Source of the DNA: Trujillonella humicola
Lineage (GTDB): Bacteria; Actinomycetota; Actinomycetes; Mycobacteriales; Geodermatophilaceae
Assembly (NCBI RefSeq): GCF_046233715.1
Contig: NZ_JBJNRJ010000022.1
Coordinates: 1 to 64,000, forward strand
Length of the DNA: 64,000 nt
Direction of reading: 5' to 3'
A model generated the notes under the pieces. The model had not been told where the DNA came from, searched no databases, and saw nothing but the letters and a program-made list of their open reading frames with translations. Every line of letters starts with the position of its first letter. Position 1 is the first letter of the stretch. Below are positions 19,001-26,848 of this stretch, in pieces. Made by a program: the position numbers and the translations under genes.

Positions 19001-20573
19001 GCGGGACCTCCTGCGCGGCGGGCGCCACCTCGGCCGTGCCCGGGTGCTCGGGCAGGACGATCCGCAGCCCCGCCGCGGTCGCGGCGTCGAGCAGGGCCTG
19101 GGCGTGCGGGTCGAGCTCGGGCGCCACGGTGGCGGTGCCCACCCGCCGCCCCCGGACGGTGAGCACGTGCCGTCCGGTGCGCGGGGCGTCCTGCCGGCCG
19201 AGCAGCCGGGTGGCGAGGGTCCAGACCGCGGCGTCGTCCCAGGCGTCCTCCCCGTCGGTGGCCTCGGCGTCGGCCTCCACGACGACGGGTGGTCCGGTGC
19301 ACAGCGCCGCGGGGTCGACGACGACGGTGTCGACCCGGTCCAGCCGCCGGTAGGCGCCGCCGTCCATGGGCAGCACGCCCTGCCGGCACAGCAGCAGGTC
19401 GAGGGTCGCGGCGAAGGACTCCCGGCCGGCCGTGGCGGCCTTCGGGGTCAGGGCCTTGATCAGGTCGGCCGAGCGCGCCGGGTTCCGGGTGAGCGGCACG
19501 AGGCCGAGCGCGCCGGCCAGGGTCGTGGGCGCCAGGCGGTCGCGGTAGGTCTCCACCGGCCCACGGGGCAGTGGCCGGGGCCGCTCGCCGGGCGGCGCGA
19601 GCGGGGTGCCGACGTCGTCCTCCGGCTCGGGGCGGCACAACTTCGGCTCGCGCGCTCGCCAGACCTGCCGGCGGGCCCGGACGGCGGCGGCCTGCTGCAG
19701 GGACTGCGCGGCGTGGATGGCCGGCACGACAGGGCTCTGCGCGAGCGCGTGCAGCAGCGAGCCGGTGCCGGTCAGGGCGAGGTCGGCGCCGACCCGGCCG
19801 ATCCGGCCGGTCAGCGCCTCGCGGACCCGGGGCTGGGACTCCAGGAGCGCGAGCACCAGGGTGGCGTGCCGGGTCAGCCGCGGCACCGGGAGCACCCGGC
19901 CCAGCAGGGCGGCGCCGACGCCGGCGGTGGCCACCGACGCCTTCACGGCCGCGGCGAGCAACGGCTCGAGGTCGGCCGGGTGGTCGGGGGCGTCGGGGAA
20001 GACGCCGGTGCCGCCGCGGGCCTGCTCGATCGCGGTGACGGCGCCGACGACGTCCCCCACCGAGACGCGCCGGTCGTCGAAGGCCACCAGCACCCGGCCG
20101 ACGACGTCGTTCACCGCCGCCCACTGCACGCCGTCGAGCCGCTCCAGGTGGCGGCGCAGCGCGGATCGGACCTCCGGGGCGTCCTCGGCGGCCGGGGCGG
20201 CGAGCTCGACCTGCGCGTGGCCGCGCTCGGCCCACACCCGGCGGGTGTGCCGTGCCGACGGCGGCTCGAACAGGGTGCGCGCGGTGCCGAGCACCCCCTC
20301 GCGCACGTGCCCGGCGGGGAAGGGGTCCGCACCGGTGACCACGGTGCCGACGGCGCGGGCCGCCGGGACCACGGCGTCCCTGGCCAGACCTGCGGTGGCG
20401 GCCAGCCCCTCGGTGGCGGCCCGGGTGAGCCAGGTCGTGGCCCGGGCCGGTCCGGTGAGCAGCCCGACGGTTCCCACGGCGGGGACGGCGGCGGCGCCCG
20501 CCCCGGTCGCCACCGCCCGGGCCAGCCCCGCGAGCACACCGGGGACGGCGACGGTCGTGCGCAGCAGCCCCAT
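16080..20573 (-). CDS. ctpI: CtpI-like large cation-transporting P-type ATPase
   Basis: A 1497-residue P-type ATPase, about twice the usual size, like mycobacterial CtpI. The N-terminal half has a degenerate HMA-like domain (HAQVELAAPAAEDAPEV onward, no CxxC) and a partial, apparently inactive HAD-like module. The C-terminal half is a complete pump: actuator LTGESLAV, transport-site AAVPEGLPLV, phosphorylation site DKTGTLT with Asp at about 991, KGAPEVVL nucleotide site, TGDGVNDAAAI hinge. PEGLP resembles Ca2+/Mg2+-type pumps, but the ion is unknown. ATG 20573 (MGLLRTT) was preferred over ATG 20579 because GGGGGG ends 6 nt before it. It faces the 13E12 gene divergently. Confidence 0.87.
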   Translation of the reverse strand: MGLLRTTVAVPGVLAGLARAVATGAGAAAVPAVGTVGLLTGPARATTWLTRAATEGLAATAGLARDAVVPAARAVGTVVTGADPFPAGHVREGVLGTARTLFEPPSARHTRRVWAERGHAQVELAAPAAEDAPEVRSALRRHLERLDGVQWAAVNDVVGRVLVAFDDRRVSVGDVVGAVTAIEQARGGTGVFPDAPDHPADLEPLLAAAVKASVATAGVGAALLGRVLPVPRLTRHATLVLALLESQPRVREALTGRIGRVGADLALTGTGSLLHALAQSPVVPAIHAAQSLQQAAAVRARRQVWRAREPKLCRPEPEDDVGTPLAPPGERPRPLPRGPVETYRDRLAPTTLAGALGLVPLTRNPARSADLIKALTPKAATAGRESFAATLDLLLCRQGVLPMDGGAYRRLDRVDTVVVDPAALCTGPPVVVEADAEATDGEDAWDDAAVWTLATRLLGRQDAPRTGRHVLTVRGRRVGTATVAPELDPHAQALLDAATAAGLRIVLPEHPGTAEVAPAAQEVPPAGEPLLATVRRLQEDGAVVLLVSATDGPALHAADVGVAPVRAGRAPAWGADLVTGPGLADACRIVAAARDARALSRRAVETAISANVLGGLLASVGRPLTGQRRATTPGKSATTWTMLDGTVTAARAARRPVPPPTVHTPWHALDADDVLRRLAGTAPDAQRRRSVVGALAGRAAAVPVVRTPLRYGRTVVAELADPLTPVLATGAAATAVLGEVTDAVLVGSVTVGNALLSGLQRLRAETALESLLLEQDVRARRETGRDGDGAGTEEVPGGALRPGDVLVVEPGDVVAADARLLAAEDLEVDESNLTGESLAVAKSSDPTPGADVADRTGMLFDGTTVVAGRGRAVVVAVGQATQAGRAARAAGGAAPPAGVQARLGELTSSVLPWTLAGGGLVTGLSLLWRRPLRQAVSAGLAIAVAAVPEGLPLVATVAQQAAARRLSSRGAVVRSARVLEALGRVDTVCFDKTGTLTENRLRLVRAVGLDGAGEDDVLRLAAAAVPPGEEDAHETDRAVSEAAAERGAAPDGDPDAALPFAGGRGFSAAVRAGRLVVKGAPEVVLRRCGACEGVRERVADLAGEGLRVLLVADRAVDGVPEDLEDAARDLTVRGLVGLADTVRESSTTAVAQLRAAGIRVLVATGDHPETAAAIAAQAGIPDADRVVTGAQLAKASDEERRRLVAGAAVFARLSPEQKVTLVAALRGAGATLAMTGDGVNDAAAIRLADVGVGVAGAESPAARTAADLVLTDADLTRLVDAVAEGRAMWGRVREAVSVLVGGNAGEIAFTVLGTAVGGRSPLGTRQLLLVNLLTDMFPALAVAVATPRRAPAEDGEGPLAGHPLAAVLAAGPHRGFTEQVRRAVLVRGAATTVGATGAWVTGRLTGPRGRAGTMGLAALIATQLGQTAWAGRRSPLVLATTAGSLAVLVAVVQTPGVSRFFGCTPLDPVAWGAVLASAAAGTATAELGPRVVARLQR

Positions 20574-20760
20574 GTGCATCCCCCCGGCGGAACTGAGGTG
20601 ACACGCAACGCTACGCCGGCCCGGCAGCCCGCGCCCGCCCGAGCCGGTGCAGCGAGGCCGCGTTCCCGGCCGGGTCCTGCAGCGTGGGCGCACGCACCGG
20701 ACGCTGTTCTCGCTGGCCAGCGCCCCGGAACTGTCGTACCCCCGGCCTAGCGTGCTGGTC

Positions 20761-22389
20761 ATGGCGGGGGTGCGGGAGTTCGCGGTCGGGGTGACCGTGG
20801 TGCCGCTGGCCGCTCCGCCGGAGCGGGACGTGGAGCCGCTGCCGACCGATCCGGGGTGGGTGCCGGACACGCTGCCGGAGATGCTGCCGCCGCGCCGCAG
20901 CAGTGCGCAGGAGGCGGCGCTGCTGCAGCAGATCACCGCCGCCGAGGCGATGCTGGCCGGGCTGCGGGTGCGGGCGGTGCTGGGCCTGGCCGCCGCCCGC
21001 CCCGACCCCCGCCACACCCACGGCGACGACGAGCAGCGCCGCCCGGGTGAGCTGGAGGGGGTGAGCGAGTTCTTCGCCGACGAGCTGGCCACCGTGCTGG
21101 CCTGCTCGCGCACCGCGGCCGGGAAGCTGGTCGACCGGTCCGCGACGCTGGCGGAGAAGCTGCCGGCCACCCTCGCCGCCCTGGACGCCGGCACCCTGGA
21201 CTGGCCGCGGGCCCAGGTGCTGGCCGACCAGCTGGGCTGGAAGGCCCGCGGGGTGGACCCGGCCGTGATCGCCGAGGTCGAGGCCGCCGTCCTGCCGGCC
21301 GCCGCCGAGCTGTCGATCCGCCAGCTGGAGGCCGCGGTGCGTCACGAGCTCACCGCCCGCGACGCCGCCGCCGCCGACCGGCGCCGCACCGACGCCGAAG
21401 CAGGCTGCGACGTGACCGTGCGCCCGCTCGGTGACGGGGTCAGCGAGCTGGTCGCCCGCATGCCGCACGAGCTGGCGGTGGCCTGCCGGCGCACCGCCGA
21501 CACCGACGCCCAGGCCGCGAAGACCGCCGGTGACCCCCGGCCGCTGGGGGTGCTGCGCGCCGGAGCGCTGGCCGACCGCATCCTGCAACCCGGCGCCGAC
21601 CGCACCCCGGTCACCGCCACCCTCACCGTCGACGTCCCTCTCGCCGCGCTGACGGTGGATCGCTTCCTGGCCGCCGGTGGCCCGGCGCCGGAACTGTTCC
21701 GACCCGGCGCCACCCCCGCCCCGACCGCCGAGGTCGACGGCGAACCGATCACCGCCACCCACCTGCGCCGCCTCCTGGCCGACCTGGACGCGGTCGGCCT
21801 ACGCGCCCCCACCGACGGCGCGCTGCGGTACGCGTTCACCGACACCGACGGGCGGCTGCTGGCCGTGGCCACCGACACCGAACTGCGCGCCGCCGCCGCC
21901 CGCGGCTGCCCCACCCACCCCCACACCTGCTGCGGCTGCCCCATCCTCACCACCCCACCGGCCGTGCACCGGTACCGGCCGTCGGCGGCGCAGGTGCGCT
22001 ACCTGCACACCCGCGACCGCACCTGCCGCCACCCCGGCTGCGCCAACCGGGCGGTGTGGGCCGACGCCGACCACGTCATCCCGCACGCCGCCGGCGGGCC
22101 CACCGCCTGCGAGAACCTGTGCTGCCTGTGCCGCCGGCACCACCGGCTCAAGACCCACGCCGGCGGCTGGACCTACCAGCTGGCCCCCGACGGCACCCTC
22201 ACCGTCACCACGCCCTCGGGGGTCACCCGGACCAGCCGCCCCCACCGCCGACGGCGGGCCGACACCGAACGCCGATCCCGCGCCCCCGGCAGCGACCCAC
22301 CCCTGCTCCCCCTCACCGGCACCCGCGTCCTCACCGGCCCACCCCTCCCCGGAGCCGAGCCCCCCGACGACGACCCGCCACCCTTCTGA
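20761..22389 (+). CDS. 13E12-type DUF222/HNH endonuclease protein
   Basis: A 542-residue member of the 13E12 repeat family of actinobacteria: an N-terminal DUF222 domain (helical, residues about 45-330) and a C-terminal HNH nuclease domain. The HNH part is intact: CRHPGCANRAVWADADHVIPHAAGGPTACENLCCLCRRHHRL is spread over about 415-460, with paired Cys zinc ligands and the catalytic His in DADHV and the RRHHRL end. The tail is Pro-rich. These genes spread in actinobacterial genomes and several are DNA-damage-induced in mycobacteria, but this copy has no clear SOS box. ATG 20761 starts MAGVREF. A second, divergent copy lies at 53121. Confidence 0.85.
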   Translation: MAGVREFAVGVTVVPLAAPPERDVEPLPTDPGWVPDTLPEMLPPRRSSAQEAALLQQITAAEAMLAGLRVRAVLGLAAARPDPRHTHGDDEQRRPGELEGVSEFFADELATVLACSRTAAGKLVDRSATLAEKLPATLAALDAGTLDWPRAQVLADQLGWKARGVDPAVIAEVEAAVLPAAAELSIRQLEAAVRHELTARDAAAADRRRTDAEAGCDVTVRPLGDGVSELVARMPHELAVACRRTADTDAQAAKTAGDPRPLGVLRAGALADRILQPGADRTPVTATLTVDVPLAALTVDRFLAAGGPAPELFRPGATPAPTAEVDGEPITATHLRRLLADLDAVGLRAPTDGALRYAFTDTDGRLLAVATDTELRAAAARGCPTHPHTCCGCPILTTPPAVHRYRPSAAQVRYLHTRDRTCRHPGCANRAVWADADHVIPHAAGGPTACENLCCLCRRHHRLKTHAGGWTYQLAPDGTLTVTTPSGVTRTSRPHRRRRADTERRSRAPGSDPPLLPLTGTRVLTGPPLPGAEPPDDDPPPF

Positions 22390-22435
22390 TCAGCGGCCCC
22401 TGCTGCCGCTGACCGATCGAGGGAAGATCGAGCAC

Positions 22436-23143
22436 ATGCCCACCCCGGTCGACCCCTCGCTGGTCACCCTGCACCTGTGGGGCGTGTCCGGTCGCGGCGT
22501 GGCCCGGGCGGTCGGGCACATGGCCGGCGACCGGCTGCGGTTGCGCCGGATCCCGGGCCTGCGCTTCGCCAAGCTGCTGGGCACCGGCAGCGGGCGCACC
22601 TTCACCGTCCGCGACGCCGACCCGCGCCGCTGGGGGCTGCTCGCGGTCTGGGACGACGCGGCGGCGGCCGACGCCGCCGGCACCGGCCCCCTGGTCGCCG
22701 GCTGGCGCGCGTTCGCCGACGAGGAGTGGTCGGCGCGGCTGCGGCCGCTGGCCGCGCGCGGGCTGTGGTCGCGCCGCGAGCCGTTCGGCCGCCCCACCGC
22801 CACCCGCTGGGACGGTCCCGTCGCGGCGGTCACCCGCGCCCGGCTGGTGACCCGCAAGGCGGTGCGTTTCTGGTCCGCCGTCCCCCCGGTCTCGGCCGAC
22901 CTGCACCGCTCCCCCGGCCTGCGCCTGGCGCTGGGCATCGGCGAGGCGCCGCTGGGGCTGCAGGGCACCTTCAGCGTCTGGGACTCCGGTGCCGCGCTCA
23001 ACGCCTTCGCCTACGACCGCGCCCCGCACGCGGCCGTCGTGGACCGCACCGCCCGCGAGGGCTGGTACGCCGAGGAGCTGTTCGCCCGCCTCGCCGTCCT
23101 GGGCACCGCCGGCACCCTCGACGGCCGCGACCCGCTGGCCTGA
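22436..23143 (+). CDS. Spheroidene monooxygenase (CrtA)-like protein
   Basis: A 235-residue soluble protein resembling the CrtA/spheroidene-monooxygenase family. GLRFAKLLGTGSGRTFTVRDADPRRWGLLAVWDD is the recognisable core, with a heme- or substrate-pocket motif of the family, and WYAEELFARLAVLGTAGTL ends the domain. In phototrophs CrtA oxygenates acyclic carotenoids, but no other carotenoid gene is near, so the reaction here is uncertain; related dimeric alpha/beta-barrel monooxygenases are an alternative. ATG 22436 follows GAGGGAAG by about 8 nt. It lies 46 nt after the 13E12 gene in the same direction. Confidence 0.6.
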   Translation: MPTPVDPSLVTLHLWGVSGRGVARAVGHMAGDRLRLRRIPGLRFAKLLGTGSGRTFTVRDADPRRWGLLAVWDDAAAADAAGTGPLVAGWRAFADEEWSARLRPLAARGLWSRREPFGRPTATRWDGPVAAVTRARLVTRKAVRFWSAVPPVSADLHRSPGLRLALGIGEAPLGLQGTFSVWDSGAALNAFAYDRAPHAAVVDRTAREGWYAEELFARLAVLGTAGTLDGRDPLA

Positions 23144-23150
23144 CGGTCCC

Positions 23151-24158
23151 TCAGCCGGCGAAGGTGAGCACCTCGGCGACCGGACGGCGGTTGGTCGACG
23201 GCGTCCGGTCCCCGGTCGGGAAGCCCAGCCGCAGCATCATCTGCGGGTGCCCGATGAGCGACAGCCGGGTGCGCAGCTGCGTGCGGGTGGCCGGCCAGTC
23301 CAGCGCCTGGGTCAGCGGCGAGGCCGCCAGGCCGGCGACGGTGGCGCGCAGCAGGATCTGGCCGAGCGCGCGGCCGGCGGTGAGCCAGGCCATCGCGTCG
23401 TCGTTGTCGGTGCCCATCAGCACCACCGCCGGGCGCTCGACGGCCGGCGGCGGCGCGGACGGGTCGTCGGGGTCGTGGAAGGGGGACCGCCGGGGAGGCC
23501 GCGAGCCCACTACGAAGTCTCGGATGAGCCAGTTCGACGGCCGGGTGGCGGGGTCCTCGTCCGGGACGGCCCCCACCGGGATCCCGTCGGCAGCGGCCGG
23601 GTCGGTGCGCATCCACCGCTCGAGCTCGGCCACGTACTCCGGCTCGCTCTGCTCGATCTCCTCGGCCCGGGAGACGAGGAAGGCGGTGGCGGTCTCCTCG
23701 TCCGACTCGGTGATCGGCTTGAGCCAGACCGAGAACGTCGCCGCGGCCTGCTGCAGCCCGTCGACCACCTCGGGGGGGACCGCCTGCGGCAGGAAGGGCG
23801 CCCGCTCGGTGTGCCGGCTGGCCACGGCGCCGGCCAGCGCGCGGTCCTCGGCGGTCGCCTCGCGGGGCCCGGTGACGGTGAGCGTCGCCAGCAGGTCCGG
23901 GTCGGCCGGGTCGGGCAGCAGCTCCACCGCGACCTCGGCGCCCTCGGCCCGCAGCGCCACCAGCGCGAACTCCACCGCCACGCCACAGCTGATCACCCGC
24001 TGGCGGCCGGACCGGTCCAGCGTGTGCAGCGCCCGGGACGGGTCGGTGCGGACGTCGAGGCGGTCCCCGGCCACCGTGAACGCCCAGGGCTGCGTGTTGT
24101 GGATCGACGGCGCACGTGTCGCGGCCTCCACCGCGCGGCTCCACTGCTCCCGGTCCAC
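23151..24158 (-). CDS. Acg-type nitroreductase family protein
   Basis: A 335-residue flavin-fold protein of the Acg (Rv2032-like) family. APSIHNTQPWAFTVAGDRLDV near the N-terminus is the family signature, and a second nitroreductase half (LGQILLRATVAGLAASPLTQALDWPATRTQLR) follows. In mycobacteria these proteins bind FMN and may sequester it during dormancy; they often lack classical nitroreductase activity. GTG at 24158 with GGGAGG 6 nt upstream (MDREQWSRAVEAATRAP) is preferred; an upstream GTG at 24191 would add 11 residues. It ends 8 nt from the CrtA-like gene stop, so the two converge. Confidence 0.82.
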   Translation of the reverse strand: MDREQWSRAVEAATRAPSIHNTQPWAFTVAGDRLDVRTDPSRALHTLDRSGRQRVISCGVAVEFALVALRAEGAEVAVELLPDPADPDLLATLTVTGPREATAEDRALAGAVASRHTERAPFLPQAVPPEVVDGLQQAAATFSVWLKPITESDEETATAFLVSRAEEIEQSEPEYVAELERWMRTDPAAADGIPVGAVPDEDPATRPSNWLIRDFVVGSRPPRRSPFHDPDDPSAPPPAVERPAVVLMGTDNDDAMAWLTAGRALGQILLRATVAGLAASPLTQALDWPATRTQLRTRLSLIGHPQMMLRLGFPTGDRTPSTNRRPVAEVLTFAG

Positions 24159-24254
24159 CGGCCACCTCCCGTCCGGCCCCGTCCGGGGCACGTCGCTGCC
24201 GAGGTCCTGCCTACCCCATCCCCGGCGCAGCGACAGCGGCGCCCCTCCCCGGCG

Positions 24255-25187
24255 TCAGGGGCCGAAGAACAGCCGGACGACCGTGCCGTCGGGCCCGGTG
24301 CGGACGGCGGCGTCGTCGGCCAGGCTCCAGGCCAGCCACATCCCGTGCGGCCCGTCGTCGGCGGGCGGCACGTAACCCCGGGTGGGGTCGGGCAGCCCCG
24401 GCCCGGCGTCGGACACCTCCACGACGAAGGTGCCGGCCTCGGTCCAGGTGGCCAGATCCGCGAACGGGGCCCCGGCCAGCGCGTTGAGCACCAGCTCGTG
24501 GCCGGCCAGGACGACGTCGCCGACGCGCGCCCGCCGGTCGTCGGGCACCGCCGCGCACAGCCGCCGCCGTGCCTCCCAGGGGGACGTGACCGCGGCCGGC
24601 CGGGCACCGGCCGGCCGGGCCGTCCACGGCGGCTGCACCGAGCGGAGGAACTCGGCCGGGTCCTCGTACGCCGGCTGGCCGACCGGAGCGCCCTCGCCCC
24701 ACGTCAGCGGGTGGGTCCGCGCCACGTCGGCCAGGACCTCCGGGGGGAGCTTCCGCCGGTCGTGCAGGCACAGGCTGTAGTAGGGCATGTCGTCGTAGCA
24801 GCGGTTGGCCACCGACTCGAAGCGGCGCCACTCCCGGCCGTCGTCGCGGGCCAGCCACACCGGCTCGGCGGCCAGCCGCCAGCGCGGGACGGAGGCGCGC
24901 AGCCCGCGCAGGTCCCGGTCGTAGGCCTGCAGCGTGCGGTGCCCGCCCTGCCACCAGGTCTCCGCCGCGGCGAAGACGGCGAGCCGGCCGAGGTCGGTGC
25001 CGAGGTGGGCGGCGAGCAGGCTGCGCACCCGTTCGCCGGCGACCACGAGCACCGGCTCGTCCCGGGAGAAGCCCTCGAGCACGAAGGGCACCACGCGGTG
25101 CACGACCTCGCCGTCGTTGCCGAAGACGAACCCCTCGTGGCCCAGGTGCGTGCCGTCCCAGCTCCCGGTCGGCCGCAGGAGGCTCAC
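24255..25187 (-). CDS. MEDS-domain anti-sigma-like HATPase (serine kinase)
   Basis: A 310-residue protein with an N-terminal MEDS sensory domain (residues about 1-170; GHEGFVFGNDGEVVHRVVPFVLEGFSRDEPVLVV) and a C-terminal RsbW/HATPase_c-like domain (about 190-310). ATPase boxes are recognisable: HELVLNALAGAP (N-box), VSDAGPGLPDP (G1) and HGMWLAWSLADD (G2). This is the layout of an anti-sigma factor kinase fused to a sensor. GTG 25187 overlaps the stop of the MEDS-STAS gene by 4 nt (GTGA), so the two are made together and probably bind each other. No sigma factor gene is adjacent. Confidence 0.78.
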   Translation of the reverse strand: MSLLRPTGSWDGTHLGHEGFVFGNDGEVVHRVVPFVLEGFSRDEPVLVVAGERVRSLLAAHLGTDLGRLAVFAAAETWWQGGHRTLQAYDRDLRGLRASVPRWRLAAEPVWLARDDGREWRRFESVANRCYDDMPYYSLCLHDRRKLPPEVLADVARTHPLTWGEGAPVGQPAYEDPAEFLRSVQPPWTARPAGARPAAVTSPWEARRRLCAAVPDDRRARVGDVVLAGHELVLNALAGAPFADLATWTEAGTFVVEVSDAGPGLPDPTRGYVPPADDGPHGMWLAWSLADDAAVRTGPDGTVVRLFFGP

Positions 25188-26044
25188 GCGTCCTCCGCGG
25201 GCGCGGCGCCCAGACCGAACAGCTCCAGGACGCGGCGGGTCGACCGCCGGGCCCCGACCAGGCGCACGCGCACGCCGCGCCCGTCCAGCTCCAGCACGGT
25301 CGTGGCCAGCGCCCGGGCGCCGGCGACGTCGAGGAAGTGCAGGTCGGTGAGGTCGAGGACGACGTCGCGCGGGGCCTCGTCCGGTCCCGCCCCGCCGGCC
25401 ACGTCGTGCAGCGCCCGGGCCACGTCGGCGGCCTGCGACACGTCGACCTCGCCGTGCAGCGAGAGGACCGGGCCGCGCCCGGAGAGGTGGGCCAGCGGGT
25501 ACCGGCGGCCCAGGTGCTGGTCGGGGTGCAGGACGGCGAGCGGGCCGAGCACGTCGTCGCCGAGCGCGGCGTCGTAGAGGCACAGCGCCGTCATCGGGAC
25601 CGCGTCCATCAGCACGTCGGCCAGCTGCTCGTAGGCGTGCAGCCGGCCGAGCCCGCCCGCGCCCGGACGGGCCAGCGGCGTGACGTCGGCGGCGACCCGC
25701 AGGCCGGCCCGGCCGCGGCCGACGGCGGCCAGGGTCGCCGCGCGGTAGCGCTCCACCTGCGCGGCCGGCGAGAGGTCGTCCGCGCCGGCGTAGGCGTCCT
25801 GCGTGGCGCGGACCTCGAGCCGGCCGTCGGCCAGGAGCCGGTCGCGGTCGGGCAGGTCCTCGAGCAGGTCCAGCAGCGCCGGCCGGGACTGCCCCACCAG
25901 CAGCAGGTGCTCCCCGCGCCGGCGCCCCTCGTCGAGGTAGGGCAGCACCGCCGCCGCCAGCTCGGCGTCCCCGTCGTAGGCCCAGCAGAGGTGGTCCCCG
26001 GGCCGGAGGCCGGTGGGGGACCCGAACCTCCGCGGGGCCGTCAC
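25184..26044 (-). CDS. MEDS-STAS protein (anti-sigma factor antagonist-like)
   Basis: A 286-residue fusion of an N-terminal MEDS domain (residues about 10-180; SPTGLRPGDHLCWAYDGDAEL, GEHLLLVGQ) and a C-terminal STAS domain (about 190-280; GPVLSLHGEVDVSQAADVARAL). In SpoIIAA-like STAS proteins a Ser/Thr in D-S-S-G is phosphorylated by the HATPase partner; here it reads D-V-A-G (residue 241 is Ala), so that switch is absent. The gene overlaps the MEDS-HATPase gene by 4 nt. A partner-switch pair with two sensor domains is inferred. Confidence 0.8.
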   Translation of the reverse strand: MTAPRRFGSPTGLRPGDHLCWAYDGDAELAAAVLPYLDEGRRRGEHLLLVGQSRPALLDLLEDLPDRDRLLADGRLEVRATQDAYAGADDLSPAAQVERYRAATLAAVGRGRAGLRVAADVTPLARPGAGGLGRLHAYEQLADVLMDAVPMTALCLYDAALGDDVLGPLAVLHPDQHLGRRYPLAHLSGRGPVLSLHGEVDVSQAADVARALHDVAGGAGPDEAPRDVVLDLTDLHFLDVAGARALATTVLELDGRGVRVRLVGARRSTRRVLELFGLGAAPAEDA

Positions 26045-26122
26045 CCGCCCGACGCTACCCCGGCGCGTACGGGTCCGGGAGGCCCCCGGACGGAGCCGTT
26101 CCGGGACCTGGGCGCGGGGCGG

Positions 26123-26461
26123 TCAGCCGGTGAGCACGACGAGCAGGCCGGCCAGGCCGGTGACCGCGGCGAGCGCGGCGAGGACCGCGGTGGCCGGCCC
26201 GGGACCCGGAGCCCCCTCGCCGGCCAGGAGGCGCAGCGCCGCGCGGTAGCGGCCGCGCGCGGCGGCGAAGAGCAGGGCCGCCGCGGCACCGCCCGCGACG
26301 GCGAGCACCCAGGCGAGCGCACCGGCGGCCGGGGCCGTCAGTCGGGCGGCGACCACCGCACCGGTGCCCACGCCGAGGGCGGTGCGCCGCCAGGCGAGCG
26401 CGGTCCGCTCGGCCTGCGCCGCGGGCTCGGGCCCGGGCGCGGCCCCCGACTCGCCGCTCAC
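26123..26461 (-). CDS. DUF202 family membrane protein
   Basis: A 112-residue membrane protein of the DUF202 family (YidH-related). RTALAWRRTALGVGTGAVV is the family core, followed by three hydrophobic helices; the Arg/Trp-rich RTALAWRRT start precedes the first. Function is unknown. GTG 26461 overlaps the stop of the next DUF202 gene by 4 nt (GTGA), so the two are co-translated and may form a complex. Confidence 0.78.
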   Translation of the reverse strand: MSGESGAAPGPEPAAQAERTALAWRRTALGVGTGAVVAARLTAPAAGALAWVLAVAGGAAAALLFAAARGRYRAALRLLAGEGAPGPGPATAVLAALAAVTGLAGLLVVLTG

Positions 26462-26814
26462 GCGGCGACCAGCCCGATCAGCACGAGGGCGCCGGAGAGC
26501 GCCGCGCCCAGGGCGACGACGGGCCCGAGGACCGACGCCGGCAGCGGGCGGCGCAGCCGCAGCGCCCGCTCGGTCGCCCCCCAGCGGGTCCAGGCGAGCA
26601 CCGGGGCGAGGGTGCCCAGCGCGACCAGCAGTAGCGCCGCGGCCAGCCGCAGGCCCTGCTGGATCGGCAGGTCGAGCGCCTCCAGCGCCACCCCGGCGGC
26701 GGCCAGGGCGAGGCCGGTGCGGATCCAGGCGAGGAAGGTGCGCTCGTTGGCCAGGCTGGCCCGGGCGTCCGGCTCGTCGCCGACGCCGTAGACGTGGCGG
26801 GGGAAGCGGGTCAC
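26458..26814 (-). CDS. DUF202 family membrane protein (YidH type)
   Basis: A 118-residue partner of the preceding DUF202 protein. DARASLANERTFLAWIRTGLALAAAGVAL is the canonical YidH/DUF202 start, followed by two further helices and the loop RWGATERALRLRRPLP. GTG 26814 (MTRFPRHVYGVGDEPD) is chosen because the conserved block starts at residue 20; sequence farther upstream is low-complexity. It is 34 nt downstream of the LLM gene stop and possibly in its transcript. Confidence 0.8.
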   Translation of the reverse strand: MTRFPRHVYGVGDEPDARASLANERTFLAWIRTGLALAAAGVALEALDLPIQQGLRLAAALLLVALGTLAPVLAWTRWGATERALRLRRPLPASVLGPVVALGAALSGALVLIGLVAA

Positions 26815-26848
26815 GCCGGCGGATGCCCGCGGCGGGCGCCGGGCCTCC

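Noticed and set aside
20640..20760. Possible SOS box for the first 13E12 HNH gene
   Set aside because: No GAAC-N4-GTTC-type palindrome is present in its leader, in contrast to the second copy.
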